DNA of 64,000 bases, taken from positions 1,331,001-1,395,000 of the forward strand of contig NZ_JAZHRU010000001.1 in assembly GCF_036924525.1 (NCBI RefSeq). Reading direction: 5' to 3'. The notes under the pieces are model-generated. The model saw only the letters and a list, made by a program, of their open reading frames with translations, was not told the origin of the DNA and did not search any database. This stretch comes from Bradyrhizobium sp. AZCC 1719. Lineage in GTDB: Bacteria > Pseudomonadota > Alphaproteobacteria > Rhizobiales > Xanthobacteraceae. The position numbers were made by a program, and so were the translations under genes. Of the stretch, positions 36,873 through 47,169 are shown piece after piece. Each line of letters begins with the position of its first letter. Positions within the stretch are counted from its first letter, which is position 1.

Positions 36873-37738
36873 GACTTCCGCCACACCATATCCTTCGCCG
36901 CGATCAGGCCGCCGCCGGCGATCAGGATCGCGGCAATGGCGATCGTGGCGGTCGGCTGCGCGAAGCCGGCGAGGATCAGAAACAAGGTCGATAATAGCGG
37001 CGTCGCGTAGGACGCCGCTCCGAGCACGCGGATATCGCCGCGCTTCATGCCGATATCCCAGACGAAGAACGCAGCACCGACAGGGCCGACGCCGAGCGCG
37101 ATGACGGCTAGCCACTGCCCGATCGTTTCCGGCCAGACCGTCTTCTCCACCATGCCATGGACGAGCGCGGCCAGCAGCGCGGTGGCGAGGCAGAAGCCGG
37201 CCACCGCATCGGTCGGCACCGCCTTGAGCTTGCGCGACATCACCGAATAGGCGGCCCACACAAAGGCGGCGACGAAGGCCGCAGCCAGCCCTGGGATCTG
37301 GCCTGGCGCAAAGCTGGCGCCGTTGCCGGCGAACAGCAGCACCGTGCCGGCAAGCCCGAGCAACGCACCGATGATGTGATGTGGCGCCAGCCGCTCGCCC
37401 GGCAGCAGTGACGAGAACAGCACGATCAGCAGCGGCCAGAGATAATTCAGCAAGCCGGCTTCGGCCGGCGGCGCAAAGCGCAACGCGAGGAAATACAGCG
37501 CGTGATAGCCGAACAATCCGCCAACGCCGACGACCCAGGCGACCGGTGGCTGCTTCAAGGCGCCAAAGGCGGCGGGCCGGAACAGGAAACTTGCGAAAGC
37601 GACCAGGGCGCCGATCGCAAATGTCATGGCAGCGAGCTGGAAGGCGGGAATCTTCCCAGTCGCGACCGTCAACACCGACAGCAGCGACCACATCAGGATC
37701 GCGGTCAGTCCGATCAGGGTAGCGGTGCGGGAGGTCAT
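36869..37738 (-). CDS. DMT transporter (EamA family, YddG-like)
   Basis: 289 residues with ten predicted membrane helices in two EamA halves. FAPPAEAGLLNYLWPLLIVLF and similar stretches recall YddG-type aromatic amino acid exporters, although the substrate is inferred. It is convergent with the flavin reductase-like gene, with a 4-base overlap at the stop codons. A family C repeat separates it from phaB. Confidence 0.85.
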   Translation of the reverse strand: MTSRTATLIGLTAILMWSLLSVLTVATGKIPAFQLAAMTFAIGALVAFASFLFRPAAFGALKQPPVAWVVGVGGLFGYHALYFLALRFAPPAEAGLLNYLWPLLIVLFSSLLPGERLAPHHIIGALLGLAGTVLLFAGNGASFAPGQIPGLAAAFVAAFVWAAYSVMSRKLKAVPTDAVAGFCLATALLAALVHGMVEKTVWPETIGQWLAVIALGVGPVGAAFFVWDIGMKRGDIRVLGAASYATPLLSTLFLILAGFAQPTATIAIAAILIAGGGLIAAKDMVWRKS

Positions 37739-37764
37739 GCGTTGAAAAGTGTTCAGCTTCTTCC

Positions 37765-37853
37765 GTCATGGCCGGGTTTATCCCGGCCATCCACGTCCTT
37801 CTTGCCGCTAGTTGTAAAGACGTGGATGCCCGGGACAAGCCCGGGCATGACGA
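37765..37853. repeat. Palindromic intergenic repeat, family C copy 1
   Basis: Two GC-rich hairpins (ATGGCCGGGTTTATCCCGGCCAT and GATGCCCGGGACAAGCCCGGGCAT) joined by CCACGT...ACGTGG, with outer GTCATG/CATGAC ends. It is almost identical in plan to 40969-41058, so this copy and that one bracket phaB-phaA-phaR. Confidence 0.85.
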
Positions 37854-37907
37854 CTTTTTACTGGTCGCTGCTGCACGCAACGGCTTCGCGCGATGACGCG
37901 ACGATCA

Positions 37908-38633
37908 TCACACCAAGTACTGGCCGCCGTTGATCGTCATGGTCGAGCCGGTGATGCCGCTGGCCTCGTCGGCAGCCAGGAACACCACCGCGCGGGCAAT
38001 CTCTTCAGGCTCGCCGAGACGATTGATCGGGATCAGCGGCAGAATGCTCTTCTCGAGCACGTCCTTCGGCACCGCCTGCACCATCTCGGTGTTGATGTAG
38101 CCGGGGCAGATCGCGTTCACGGTGACGCCGCCCTTGGCATTCTCCAGCGCCAGCGCCTTGGTGAAGCCGATGTCGCCGGCCTTGGCGGCGGAATAGTTGA
38201 CCTGGCCGAACTGTCCTTTCTGGCCGTTGATCGAGGAGATGTTGATGATGCGGCCGAACTTGCGGGCGCGCATGCCCTCGATCACCGGCCGCGTCATGTT
38301 GAACAGCGAGCCGAGATTGGTGTTGATGACCGCGTTCCACTGCTCGAGCGTCATCTTGTGGAAGGCGCCGTCTTTGGTGATGCCGGCATTGTTGACGAGC
38401 ACATCGATCGGACCGAGATCAGCCTCGACCTTCTTGATGCCATCAGCGCAGGCGTCAAACGAAGAGACGTCCCATTTGTAGACGGGGATGCCGGTCTCGG
38501 ACTTGAATTTCTCGGCTGCGGCGTCGTTGCCGGCATAGCTTGCCGCAACCTTGTAGCCTGCAGCCTTCAGCGCCTTGCTGATCGCCGCGCCAATGCCTCG
38601 CGTACCTCCCGTAACCAGTGCAACACGTGCCAT
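37908..38633 (-). CDS. phaB: Acetoacetyl-CoA reductase
   Basis: NADPH-dependent reduction of acetoacetyl-CoA to (R)-3-hydroxybutyryl-CoA, second step of polyhydroxybutyrate synthesis. 241 residues of short-chain dehydrogenase type: cofactor loop TGGTRGIG (8-15), NNAG, catalytic Ser in NISSINGQ, and Tyr147/Lys151 in NYSAAK. Also called phbB. It lies downstream of phaA on the same strand, but a terminator-like hairpin lies between them. Confidence 0.94.
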   Translation of the reverse strand: MARVALVTGGTRGIGAAISKALKAAGYKVAASYAGNDAAAEKFKSETGIPVYKWDVSSFDACADGIKKVEADLGPIDVLVNNAGITKDGAFHKMTLEQWNAVINTNLGSLFNMTRPVIEGMRARKFGRIINISSINGQKGQFGQVNYSAAKAGDIGFTKALALENAKGGVTVNAICPGYINTEMVQAVPKDVLEKSILPLIPINRLGEPEEIARAVVFLAADEASGITGSTMTINGGQYLV

Positions 38634-38741
38634 GTCGTAGTCCTCCTTGGTGGCCTTCTTTCTATGCCGGAATTGTCCCGGTCTTTTGACGAAGCTCAGC
38701 CTTTGGTTTGAAGCGTTGTTGAAAACGCTTGCATAAGACGA

Positions 38742-38768
38742 AAATGCCCGGCGCTAGACCGGGCATTT
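38742..38768 (-). terminator. Intrinsic terminator after phaA
   Basis: A perfect ten-base stem (AAATGCCCGG / CCGGGCATTT) with a 7-base loop, read on the minus strand and followed by TTCGTCTT. It lies about 70 bases past the phaA stop and before phaB, so phaB probably has its own promoter or depends on read-through. Confidence 0.7.
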
Positions 38769-38839
38769 CATCTTTACCAATTCGAGCCGCGGTTGCGAGA
38801 TGATCTTTTCATCATTCAACCGATCACTCTGCCTTTAGT

Positions 38840-40335
<1,496 letters not shown>

Positions 40336-40935
40336 ATGGCAAAGTCAGACCAACCTACGACCATCAAGAAGTACGCCAACCGGCGGCTCTATAATACCGG
40401 CACCAGCACCTATGTGACGCTCGAGGATCTCGCAGCGATGGTGAAGGAAGGCGAGGATTTTCTCGTCTACGACGCCAAGACCGGCGATGACATTACGCGC
40501 CAGGTGCTGGCGCAGATCATCTTCGAACAGGAAAACAAAGCCGGACAAAATCTGTTGCCCACGACTTTCCTGCGGCAGTTGATCCGCTTCTACGGCGACA
40601 GCATGCAGTTGGTGGTGCCGAAATATCTGGAGCAGTCGATCGATACGCTGACGCGCGAGCAGGAAAAATTCCGCAAGCAGCTCACCAACACCTTCAGCGG
40701 CACGCCGTTCGCGCCGCTGGAAGAACATGTCCGCCGCAACATGGAATTGTTTCAGCAGACGTTCTCGATGTTCAAGCCGTTCGTGCCGCCGCGCGCCGGA
40801 TCGACTTCGCCGGAGCCGGAAAAGGTGCCGGAGCCGTCGACCGACGGAGACAATATCGACGATCTTCGCCGCCAGATGAAGGACATGCAGGACCGCCTCG
40901 AGCGCATGTCGAAAGAGCCGAAGAAGGAAGAGTGA
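40336..40935 (+). CDS. phaR: Polyhydroxyalkanoate synthesis repressor PhaR
   Basis: A DNA- and PHB-binding regulator of granule-associated genes. 199 residues from the ATG at 40336. The N-terminal PHB_acc_N domain (TIKKYANRRLYNTGTSTYVT, LEDLAAMVKEG, DFLVYDAKTGDDITRQVL) is followed by the PHB_acc region (AGQNLLPTTFLRQLIRFYGD). A coiled-coil tail ends in MQDRLERMSKEPKKEE. It is located opposite phaA, as usual in this group. Confidence 0.95.
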   Translation: MAKSDQPTTIKKYANRRLYNTGTSTYVTLEDLAAMVKEGEDFLVYDAKTGDDITRQVLAQIIFEQENKAGQNLLPTTFLRQLIRFYGDSMQLVVPKYLEQSIDTLTREQEKFRKQLTNTFSGTPFAPLEEHVRRNMELFQQTFSMFKPFVPPRAGSTSPEPEKVPEPSTDGDNIDDLRRQMKDMQDRLERMSKEPKKEE

Positions 40936-40968
40936 TCTTCTCTTCCCTGCGCTGGTGCTGATTCTTTC

Positions 40969-41058
40969 GTCATGGCCGGGCTTGTCCCGGCCATCCACGT
41001 TTTTGGTGCAGCGGTTGCGGAAGACGTGGATGCCCGGGACAAGCCCGGGCATGACGAC
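40969..41058. repeat. Palindromic intergenic repeat, family C copy 2
   Basis: Same plan as 37765-37853: ATGGCCGGGCTTGTCCCGGCCAT, then CCACGT...ACGTGG and GATGCCCGGGACAAGCCCGGGCAT. It lies between the convergent phaR and GGDEF/EAL genes, 6 bases from the latter's stop. Confidence 0.85.
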
Positions 41059-41063
41059 GTTTA

Positions 41064-42767
41064 CTATCGCGCGAGCTCACCCGCCGCCGGCAGCGCCGCA
41101 TCGCCTGCCACCGCCCACGGCCGCTGCGGCGACGCCAGCCCGATCAAGCGGCCCTGGATGTAATCGCAGCCCCATTCGCGCAGCATCACGGCGGCTTCCT
41201 CGTCCTGCACCCATTCCGCCACCGTCTTGATCTGCAGGCGGTTGGCCAGATCGATCAGCGTATGCACGAAGGCACGATCATCGGCGGAGCGCGCGATGTT
41301 CTGCACGAAGGCGCCGTCGATCTTCACGATATCGACGCCGAGCTTGCGCAAGTTGCGGAACGAGGTGTAGCCGGCGCCGAAATCGTCGATCGCGATCTGG
41401 CTGCCGAAGCTTTTCAGTCGCGTGATGAAGCCCCTGATATCGTCGATGTCCTGGATCGCAACCGTTTCGGTGATCTCGACGATCAGCCGCTCGCCGGCGC
41501 CGGGATGCGCCTGCATCAGCGATTCGATTCCGGTCCACCAATCCCGGTCCATGGTGGTGTCGGGCGAGATGTTGAGGCTGAGCCGCACGTTCGGCGACGC
41601 CGCGAGCTCGGCGACCGCGAGTTCGAGCACGCGATGATCGACCAGCCGGATCAGGCCCAATCGCTCGGCGACCGGAACGATATCGGGCGCCAGCAGCGCC
41701 TGCCCGTCCTCCTGCTCCATCCGCACCAGGCATTCGTAAAATGCCGGCTGCCGCGAGCGCGCTTCGACCACGGGCTCGAAGGCGGTGACGATCCGCCGCT
41801 CGTTCAAAGCAGTGACGATCTCGTCGGTGACGCGGATGTTGACGCGGCGCTGGGCATCGCGCTCGACGTTCGGCTTCCACAGCGAGAACGATCCGGCGCG
41901 GCGGCGCTTGGCGTCATCTAGCGTTTCCTGGGCGCGATTGACCGCCTCATCGGCATTGCGGGCGTAACGGGGGATGCTGATCGCACCGATCGAGGCCGTC
42001 ACCGAAACGGGGCCGGATTTGGTCGGGATTACCTCGTCGCGGACCCCTGCCAGGAAGCGCTCGGCCGCGATATTGGTGTCGTCGACGGTGCAGTTCCTCA
42101 AGATCAGCCCGAACTTGTTGCCGGAGAAGCGCCCGAGCACGTCGCCGCCGCGCAGCTTGGCGCGGATGCGCTTTCCGACTTCGGCAATCACAGCGTCCGC
42201 GACATCGAAGCCGAAGGCGTCGTTGACGCGCGCCAAATGATCGATCCCGATCAGCATGAAGGCGCAGGTCGATCGGAGACGCATGGCCTCCTCGATCGCT
42301 TCCGCCAGCGAGGCGATGAGATGCGTGCGATTGAGTTCACCGGTCAGCGGATCGTGCATCGAGAGCTTCAGCAATTGCTCGTCGCGGGCACGACGCTCAT
42401 TGTTGATGCGGACAATGCCTTGCGCGCGCACTGGCTTGCCGTCAGGCCCTGCGAACCAGCAACCGGTTTCCTCGATCCAGAGTACCGGCGCGGAGCTTGA
42501 GGCTCGCACGCCATATTCGATGCGGTAGGCGACGCCTTCGCCGCCCCGCGGCGGTGGCGATCGAGTGAGGGCGTCCGTCCGGATCGAACGGGAGGGCTCG
42601 ATCAGCCCGGCGAACCCGGCGCCACTCGCCAGCGCTTCCGCCGGAATGTCGGTGAAAACCGCGCCGGCATTGTCGCTCCAGGCGATGGTATCCGCTATCA
42701 GGTCCCAAACGAAAGCCGCCTGGCCTAGCGAGGCAAGAATGCTGGAGGCTTCCGGGACAGGGGGCAT
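41064..42767 (-). CDS. Cyclic-di-GMP phosphodiesterase with degenerate GGDEF (PAS-GGDEF-EAL)
   Basis: 567 residues. An N-terminal PAS-like sensor part (about 1-125) is followed by a GGDEF domain (about 130-295) whose signature is SGNKF at 215-219, so diguanylate cyclase activity is unlikely. The EAL domain (about 310-555) keeps the metal and catalytic residues: Glu in ECL (345-347), Asn399, Glu431, Asp461-Asp462, Lys482, Glu518 and Gln538. It probably degrades c-di-GMP, with the GGDEF part acting as a GTP sensor. No transmembrane helix is evident. It is convergent with phaR. Confidence 0.88.
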   Translation of the reverse strand: MPPVPEASSILASLGQAAFVWDLIADTIAWSDNAGAVFTDIPAEALASGAGFAGLIEPSRSIRTDALTRSPPPRGGEGVAYRIEYGVRASSSAPVLWIEETGCWFAGPDGKPVRAQGIVRINNERRARDEQLLKLSMHDPLTGELNRTHLIASLAEAIEEAMRLRSTCAFMLIGIDHLARVNDAFGFDVADAVIAEVGKRIRAKLRGGDVLGRFSGNKFGLILRNCTVDDTNIAAERFLAGVRDEVIPTKSGPVSVTASIGAISIPRYARNADEAVNRAQETLDDAKRRRAGSFSLWKPNVERDAQRRVNIRVTDEIVTALNERRIVTAFEPVVEARSRQPAFYECLVRMEQEDGQALLAPDIVPVAERLGLIRLVDHRVLELAVAELAASPNVRLSLNISPDTTMDRDWWTGIESLMQAHPGAGERLIVEITETVAIQDIDDIRGFITRLKSFGSQIAIDDFGAGYTSFRNLRKLGVDIVKIDGAFVQNIARSADDRAFVHTLIDLANRLQIKTVAEWVQDEEAAVMLREWGCDYIQGRLIGLASPQRPWAVAGDAALPAAGELAR

Positions 42768-43000
42768 CAGATCGCCTCGATTCGGGACACCGCCGGGTGA
42801 TTCCCTTGGGCCTTAAGGATAGTGGCTGTTTCGAACGAGAGGCTAGGCGAAGTTGATAAATAATCCGGAAACCATGTTTCAAGGACTTTCCGGGTTAGCC
42901 GGGAACGAAGCGGAAGGGAGCGGCATAGGCCTTGCGAGGTCAGATCGCAGTGGGGCGTTTCGTCCCGAAACGTGACAGTTTTAGCCGGTTGCGGTGCGCG

Positions 43001-43288
43001 ATGCTGGATATCGATCGATCAGACGAAATTTTGGACGGCGAGTTCGTCAACGTCGATGAGCCGGCCTGCGTCGCGCTGGTGCCGGTCACCCAGTCCGTGC
43101 ATTGGTCACAGCGAGCGGCCACGCCGCGGCCCGATCCGACCTTCCTCGCGCAGTTGATCGCAACCGCCGACCAGACACCGCAAACCCGCGGCCTGAGACG
43201 GGCCTCGCTGGCGGACGCGCAGACGGCCTATGGCGCCAGCCAGATCCGGTGCTGCAACACCGGCTTCCGGACACGCCAAACCATCTAG
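43001..43288 (+). CDS. Small conserved protein, 95 aa, unknown
   Basis: Starts MLDIDRSDEILDGEFVNVDE and continues with PACVALVPVTQSVHWSQRA and PRPDPTFLAQLIATADQ. Proteins of this appearance are common in Bradyrhizobium from memory; no function is known to me. The TAG stop codon at 43286-43288 comes from the left end of the adjoining family A repeat, so the C-terminus (FRTRQTI) may have been cut by the repeat. Confidence 0.65.
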   Translation: MLDIDRSDEILDGEFVNVDEPACVALVPVTQSVHWSQRAATPRPDPTFLAQLIATADQTPQTRGLRRASLADAQTAYGASQIRCCNTGFRTRQTI

Positions 43289-43380
43289 AGCCCGGTTCCG
43301 ATTGAATCAGAACGGGCTCTAGATTCTTGTTTTGACGCGTTTTCTTGACGCGAACCGGTATCCACTTCGCTCGAAAACGC
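43285..43380. repeat. Palindromic intergenic repeat, family A copy 2
   Basis: Inverted arms CTAGAGCCCGGTTC...GAACGGGCTCTAG, then TTGTTTTGACGCGTTTTCTT and GACGCGAACCGGTATCCACT, matching 5137-5264. It lies between convergent genes and overlaps the stop codon of the left one. Confidence 0.85.
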
Positions 43381-43386
43381 TATGGA

Positions 43387-44151
43387 TCAGCGCTGAGGCG
43401 TATCGGGTTTATCCGAGGGCGGAGGACCTGAGCCCGGCTGTAGTCCTGGCGACGAGACTTGGGGCGTAGGAACTTGGGGCGTAGGGCCTTGGGGTGCAGG
43501 GCCTTGGGGTGCAGGGGCTTCTGGCGCAGGGGCTTCCGATGACGACACTGCGGGCGACGGGGCTGCCGTTGAAGCCGCCTCGGGCGCGGCGGCGGGCTGC
43601 ACCGGTTTCGGTTCGGCGTGATCCTTCAACACGGATTCGGCAACAGAGGCTGCCGCTGGTGTAGCAGGCGCAGGCGAAGGTGCTGCTGCCGGTGCAGGCT
43701 CGATTTTGGGCTCGGCTGCCGGGGCCTCGGCCTTTTCGGCGCTTTTTACCGGCGGTGCCGGCGCCGCCGCGACGGCACGGCGTCGTGTCCGCAATGCGAG
43801 GCCGGAGACGAAATCGACCAGCGACAGGGCCGTCATCAGGAAATAGGTCGAGGTGCCGAACTTCGGCCACAGCACGAATTCAGCCGCCGCCGCTCCGAAC
43901 ACGATCAGCGACAGCAGATGGTCGGTGAGATATTTCGCGCCGGGCCGCGCGCCTTTGATGACCTCGGCGAGGAGCAGCAGGATGCTGAGCGTCAGCAGCA
44001 CATCGCTCAGCGTCACCGTCCATTCCGCGCCCGACATCAAGGTCAGCTTCACCAGCGGATCGGTGAACGATACCTCCGGCATCAGGAAGACGATGATGTT
44101 GTAGATCGCGAGCGGAATCAGAAGCAGCGGAAAACCGACCATGGGTATCAC
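43387..44151 (-). CDS. Inner-membrane protein with long Pro/Ala-rich tail
   Basis: 254 residues. About four hydrophobic helices occupy residues 4-115 (LLLIPLAIYNIIVFL, VLLTLSILLLLAEVI and two more), then an Ala/Pro-rich tail of some 130 residues with short repeats of APAPQGP and TPQVPTPQV. The start may be the ATG at 44151 or 44142. I recognise no function. It lies downstream of rpmF on the same strand (126 bp). Confidence 0.65.
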   Translation of the reverse strand: MIPMVGFPLLLIPLAIYNIIVFLMPEVSFTDPLVKLTLMSGAEWTVTLSDVLLTLSILLLLAEVIKGARPGAKYLTDHLLSLIVFGAAAAEFVLWPKFGTSTYFLMTALSLVDFVSGLALRTRRRAVAAAPAPPVKSAEKAEAPAAEPKIEPAPAAAPSPAPATPAAASVAESVLKDHAEPKPVQPAAAPEAASTAAPSPAVSSSEAPAPEAPAPQGPAPQGPTPQVPTPQVSSPGLQPGSGPPPSDKPDTPQR

Positions 44152-44276
44152 GCCTTGCTAGCAAAACCGGAAATGTCCCCGGGCAAAGCATCGCTTCGCC
44201 CTGTGGAACCGTTGGCCCACTCGTTGGCCAAATTCGGGCAGGCGCCACTGGACGCGGCGCCTTATCCCCTATCCGG

Positions 44277-44459
44277 TCAGGATTCCTTCTTCTTCAGCAC
44301 CTGCCGGCCTTTGTACATGCCGGTCTTCAGGTCGAGGTGGTGCGGACGGCGCAGCTCGCCCGAATCCTTGTCCTCGGCATAGGTCGGCTTCTTCAGCGCA
44401 TCCGCCGAGCGGCGCATGCCACGCCGCGAGGGCGATGTTTTTCTTCTGGGAACGGCCAT
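44277..44459 (-). CDS. rpmF: 50S ribosomal protein L32
   Basis: 60 residues, beginning [20 protein letters not shown] and ending [14 protein letters not shown], the standard L32 pattern without the zinc-binding cysteines (C- form). It is downstream of mtgA on the same strand, with 153 bp between. Confidence 0.96.
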   Translation of the reverse strand: MAVPRRKTSPSRRGMRRSADALKKPTYAEDKDSGELRRPHHLDLKTGMYKGRQVLKKKES

Positions 44460-44612
44460 AACAGTCCTCTAGGGGTGTTGTCGGAGGCATCGTCCGAAAC
44501 CAGACCGCCCAGCGCTTCGCGCACGGGCTGCGATGCCGATAAGGCCGCGCTTATAGAGGATGGGCCGGCGTAAAGCTAGGGCAGGTTGCGGTAAAAGCGG
44601 CCGAAAATTGGC

Positions 44613-45344
44613 TCAAAAAGCCCGATTCTCGCTCCAGCAGCGCTGTAGCGCCGCGGCATTGGCCCGCGCCATGTAGGTGGCGGCCAGACGGCGCACCCCG
44701 GGGCCGGGATTGCGGGCGCTGCGCCTGACAGGGTTGGGCAGGATCGCCGCTAGCAAGGCGGCCTCGCGCGGCGACAGGGTCGAGGCCGAGCGGCCAAAGG
44801 CGTAGAGGGAACCGGCTTCCGCCCCGAACTGCCCGGACGGGCCGAGTTCAGCGATGTTGAGATAGATTTCCAGGATTCGCTGCTTGGGCAGCACCAGATC
44901 GATCCACATCGCGAGCGGCAGTTCCAGCACCTTGCGGACCACGCTGCGGCCCGGCCACAGGAACAGGTTTTTCGCCACCTGCTGGGTAATTGTCGACCCG
45001 CCACGGGTGGGTTCGCCATCCTCGGCATCGTCGATTGCGTCCTGCAGCGCGCCCCAATCGACCCCGTGATGGCTGCAGAATCTGGCGTCTTCGGAGCCGA
45101 CCACCGAGCGCGGCAGGTAAGGCGAAATCGCTTTGAAATCGATCCATTGCCGCGACACCGGCGCGCCCTTGAGCCAGCGCCAGGCCATCAGGGCCGAGAC
45201 CGGATGCCCGGTGCGGTAGAACGGCGTCACCAGATAGGGCAGCAACAGCACCGCCAGCAGGATCAGCACTAAAATTCGGACAATGCGCAAATTGGATGCT
45301 TCCGGTTCAGCCCAGGCCCTCCGGGACCGCTGAACAGGCCCCAC
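44613..45344 (-). CDS. mtgA: Monofunctional peptidoglycan glycosyltransferase
   Basis: Polymerises lipid II glycan strands at the inner membrane. 243 residues with one N-terminal membrane helix (about 20-42) and a GT51 domain: catalytic Glu in [17 protein letters not shown] and [15 protein letters not shown], plus [15 protein letters not shown]. The start is a GTG at 45344 with only a weak ribosome binding site, so a few residues either way are possible. It is divergent from ispA. Confidence 0.92.
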   Translation of the reverse strand: MGPVQRSRRAWAEPEASNLRIVRILVLILLAVLLLPYLVTPFYRTGHPVSALMAWRWLKGAPVSRQWIDFKAISPYLPRSVVGSEDARFCSHHGVDWGALQDAIDDAEDGEPTRGGSTITQQVAKNLFLWPGRSVVRKVLELPLAMWIDLVLPKQRILEIYLNIAELGPSGQFGAEAGSLYAFGRSASTLSPREAALLAAILPNPVRRSARNPGPGVRRLAATYMARANAAALQRCWSENRAF

Positions 45345-45466
45345 CCACGTGACATCTCCATGATATTTCGGGCGTTTTCCAGCGCTTTTGTGACGGGGGT
45401 CATGGAATTGACGAAGCGCCCGCCATCAAACATTGTCCGGGCCAAATTGATCTGGAGCTATTCTTA

Positions 45467-46387
45467 ATGACGAACGTCGCTGCCGATTTTGCCAAACGAC
45501 TGGACCAGACTGCGGAGGACACCGAAGCGCTGCTGGCGAAGCTGTTGTCCGATACGCTGCTGCCCGACGAGATCGCGCGGCCGAAGCGGCTGATGGACGC
45601 GATGCGCTATTCCAGCCTCGGCGGCGGAAAGCGGCTGCGGCCATTTCTGGTGGTCGAAAGCTCGGCGGTGTTCGGCGTCCCGCGCGAGGCCGCGCTGCTG
45701 GTCGGCGCGGCGCTGGAATGCATCCATTGCTATTCCCTGATCCATGACGATTTGCCGGCGATGGACAACAGCGATTTGCGCCGCGGCCGGCCCACGCTGC
45801 ACAAGAAGACCGACGACGCCACCGCGATCCTCGCCGGCGACGGGCTATTGACGTTGGCGTTCGACATCGTCACCCGCGACGAGATCCACAAGGACGCCAA
45901 TGTGCGCCTGCTGCTGACGCGGGCACTGGCGCGCGCTTCCGGCATCGGCGGCATGGTCGGCGGCCAGATCCTCGACCTCGCCGGCGAAGGCCGCTTCGGC
46001 GACCGCGAGCCGGTCGACGTGGCGCGGCTGCAACAGATGAAGACCGGCGCGCTGTTGCGCTATGGCTGCATCGCCGGCGCGATCCTCGGCCAGTCCACGC
46101 CGAAGGAATACCAGGCGCTCGACGACTACGGCCGCGCGCTCGGCGAGGCCTTCCAGATCGCCGACGACCTGCTCGACGTCGAGGGCGACGCCGCAGCGCT
46201 CGGCAAGCAGACCGGCCAGGATGCGGCGCTCGGCAAGACCACCTTCGTCACCCAGCTCGGCATCGACGGCGCCAAGCAGCGCGTGCGCGATCTCCTGGCG
46301 CGCGCCGATTCCGCACTGTCGATCTTCGGCGCGAAGGGCGACATATTGCGGGCAGCCGCGCGCTTTGTCGCGGAGCGCAGAAACTAG
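45467..46387 (+). CDS. ispA: Farnesyl diphosphate synthase (polyprenyl synthetase)
   Basis: Condenses IPP with allylic diphosphates to farnesyl diphosphate. 306 residues. The first Asp-rich motif DDLPAMD is at 94-100, preceded by CYSLIH with an aromatic residue at the fifth position upstream, which favours short chain length. The second Asp-rich motif is in FQIADDLLDVEGD. GGGKRLRP is the IPP site. It is followed 19 bp later by the DUF1345 gene. Confidence 0.93.
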   Translation: MTNVAADFAKRLDQTAEDTEALLAKLLSDTLLPDEIARPKRLMDAMRYSSLGGGKRLRPFLVVESSAVFGVPREAALLVGAALECIHCYSLIHDDLPAMDNSDLRRGRPTLHKKTDDATAILAGDGLLTLAFDIVTRDEIHKDANVRLLLTRALARASGIGGMVGGQILDLAGEGRFGDREPVDVARLQQMKTGALLRYGCIAGAILGQSTPKEYQALDDYGRALGEAFQIADDLLDVEGDAAALGKQTGQDAALGKTTFVTQLGIDGAKQRVRDLLARADSALSIFGAKGDILRAAARFVAERRN

Positions 46388-46406
46388 CGCATCAGAAGGC
46401 CAGCGG

Positions 46407-47087
46407 ATGGACAAGGAATTCGAGAAACACCTTGTTCGCTTCCAGAACCTGCCGATGCCGGTCCGCGTCGTCTACGGAAGGCCGCGGACCTTCATCGCGC
46501 TCGCGGTTGGCGTGGCCGTATTCTTCCTGGCGCCTGACACGCTTCGGCTGGCGACACGTCTCATCGTCGGCTGGGATGTCTTCGCCGCACTGTATCTCGT
46601 GCTTGCCTACATCATGATGCTTCGCTGCGACGTCGGCCATATAAGGCGCAGCGCGGTGTTGCAGGATGACGGGCGTTTCCTGATCCTGTTAGTGACCGCG
46701 TTCGGCGCCCTCGCAAGCCTTGGCGCGATCGTGTTCGAGCTCGGCGCCTCGAAAGGCAATCCGGCCGGGCTCATCCTGGCGACGGTGACGATCGTATTGT
46801 CATGGGCGCTTGTGCATACCGCCTTTGCGCTGCATTACGCCCATGATTTCTATCGCGGCAAAAAGCCCGGCGGCCTGCAGTTTCCAAGCGGCGACGCGCA
46901 CAAGGATGCGGATTACTGGGATTTCGTCTACTTCTCGTTCGTGATCGGCATGACCGCGCAGGTTTCCGACGTCGGCATCACCGACAAGGTCATCCGCCGC
47001 ACCGCGACCGTGCACGGCATCATTTCGTTCGTGTTCAACACCGCGCTGCTGGCCTTGATGGTGAATATCGCGGCGAGCGTGATCTGA
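46407..47087 (+). CDS. DUF1345 membrane protein
   Basis: 226 residues from the ATG at 46407 (MDKEFEKHLVRFQNLPMPVR). About five or six membrane helices; the signature near the middle is HTAFALHYAHDFYRG, then DYWDFVYFSFVIGMTAQVSD, diagnostic of DUF1345. The function is unknown. It is probably cotranscribed with ispA. Confidence 0.88.
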   Translation: MDKEFEKHLVRFQNLPMPVRVVYGRPRTFIALAVGVAVFFLAPDTLRLATRLIVGWDVFAALYLVLAYIMMLRCDVGHIRRSAVLQDDGRFLILLVTAFGALASLGAIVFELGASKGNPAGLILATVTIVLSWALVHTAFALHYAHDFYRGKKPGGLQFPSGDAHKDADYWDFVYFSFVIGMTAQVSDVGITDKVIRRTATVHGIISFVFNTALLALMVNIAASVI

Positions 47088-47169
47088 TCGCTGGCGTCAC
47101 GGCTTTGAAGCGGGACCCGGCCCCTCTGCGATCAGGACAGCGAAGAGCCGGGGCCCGGCGTGTCTGCGG

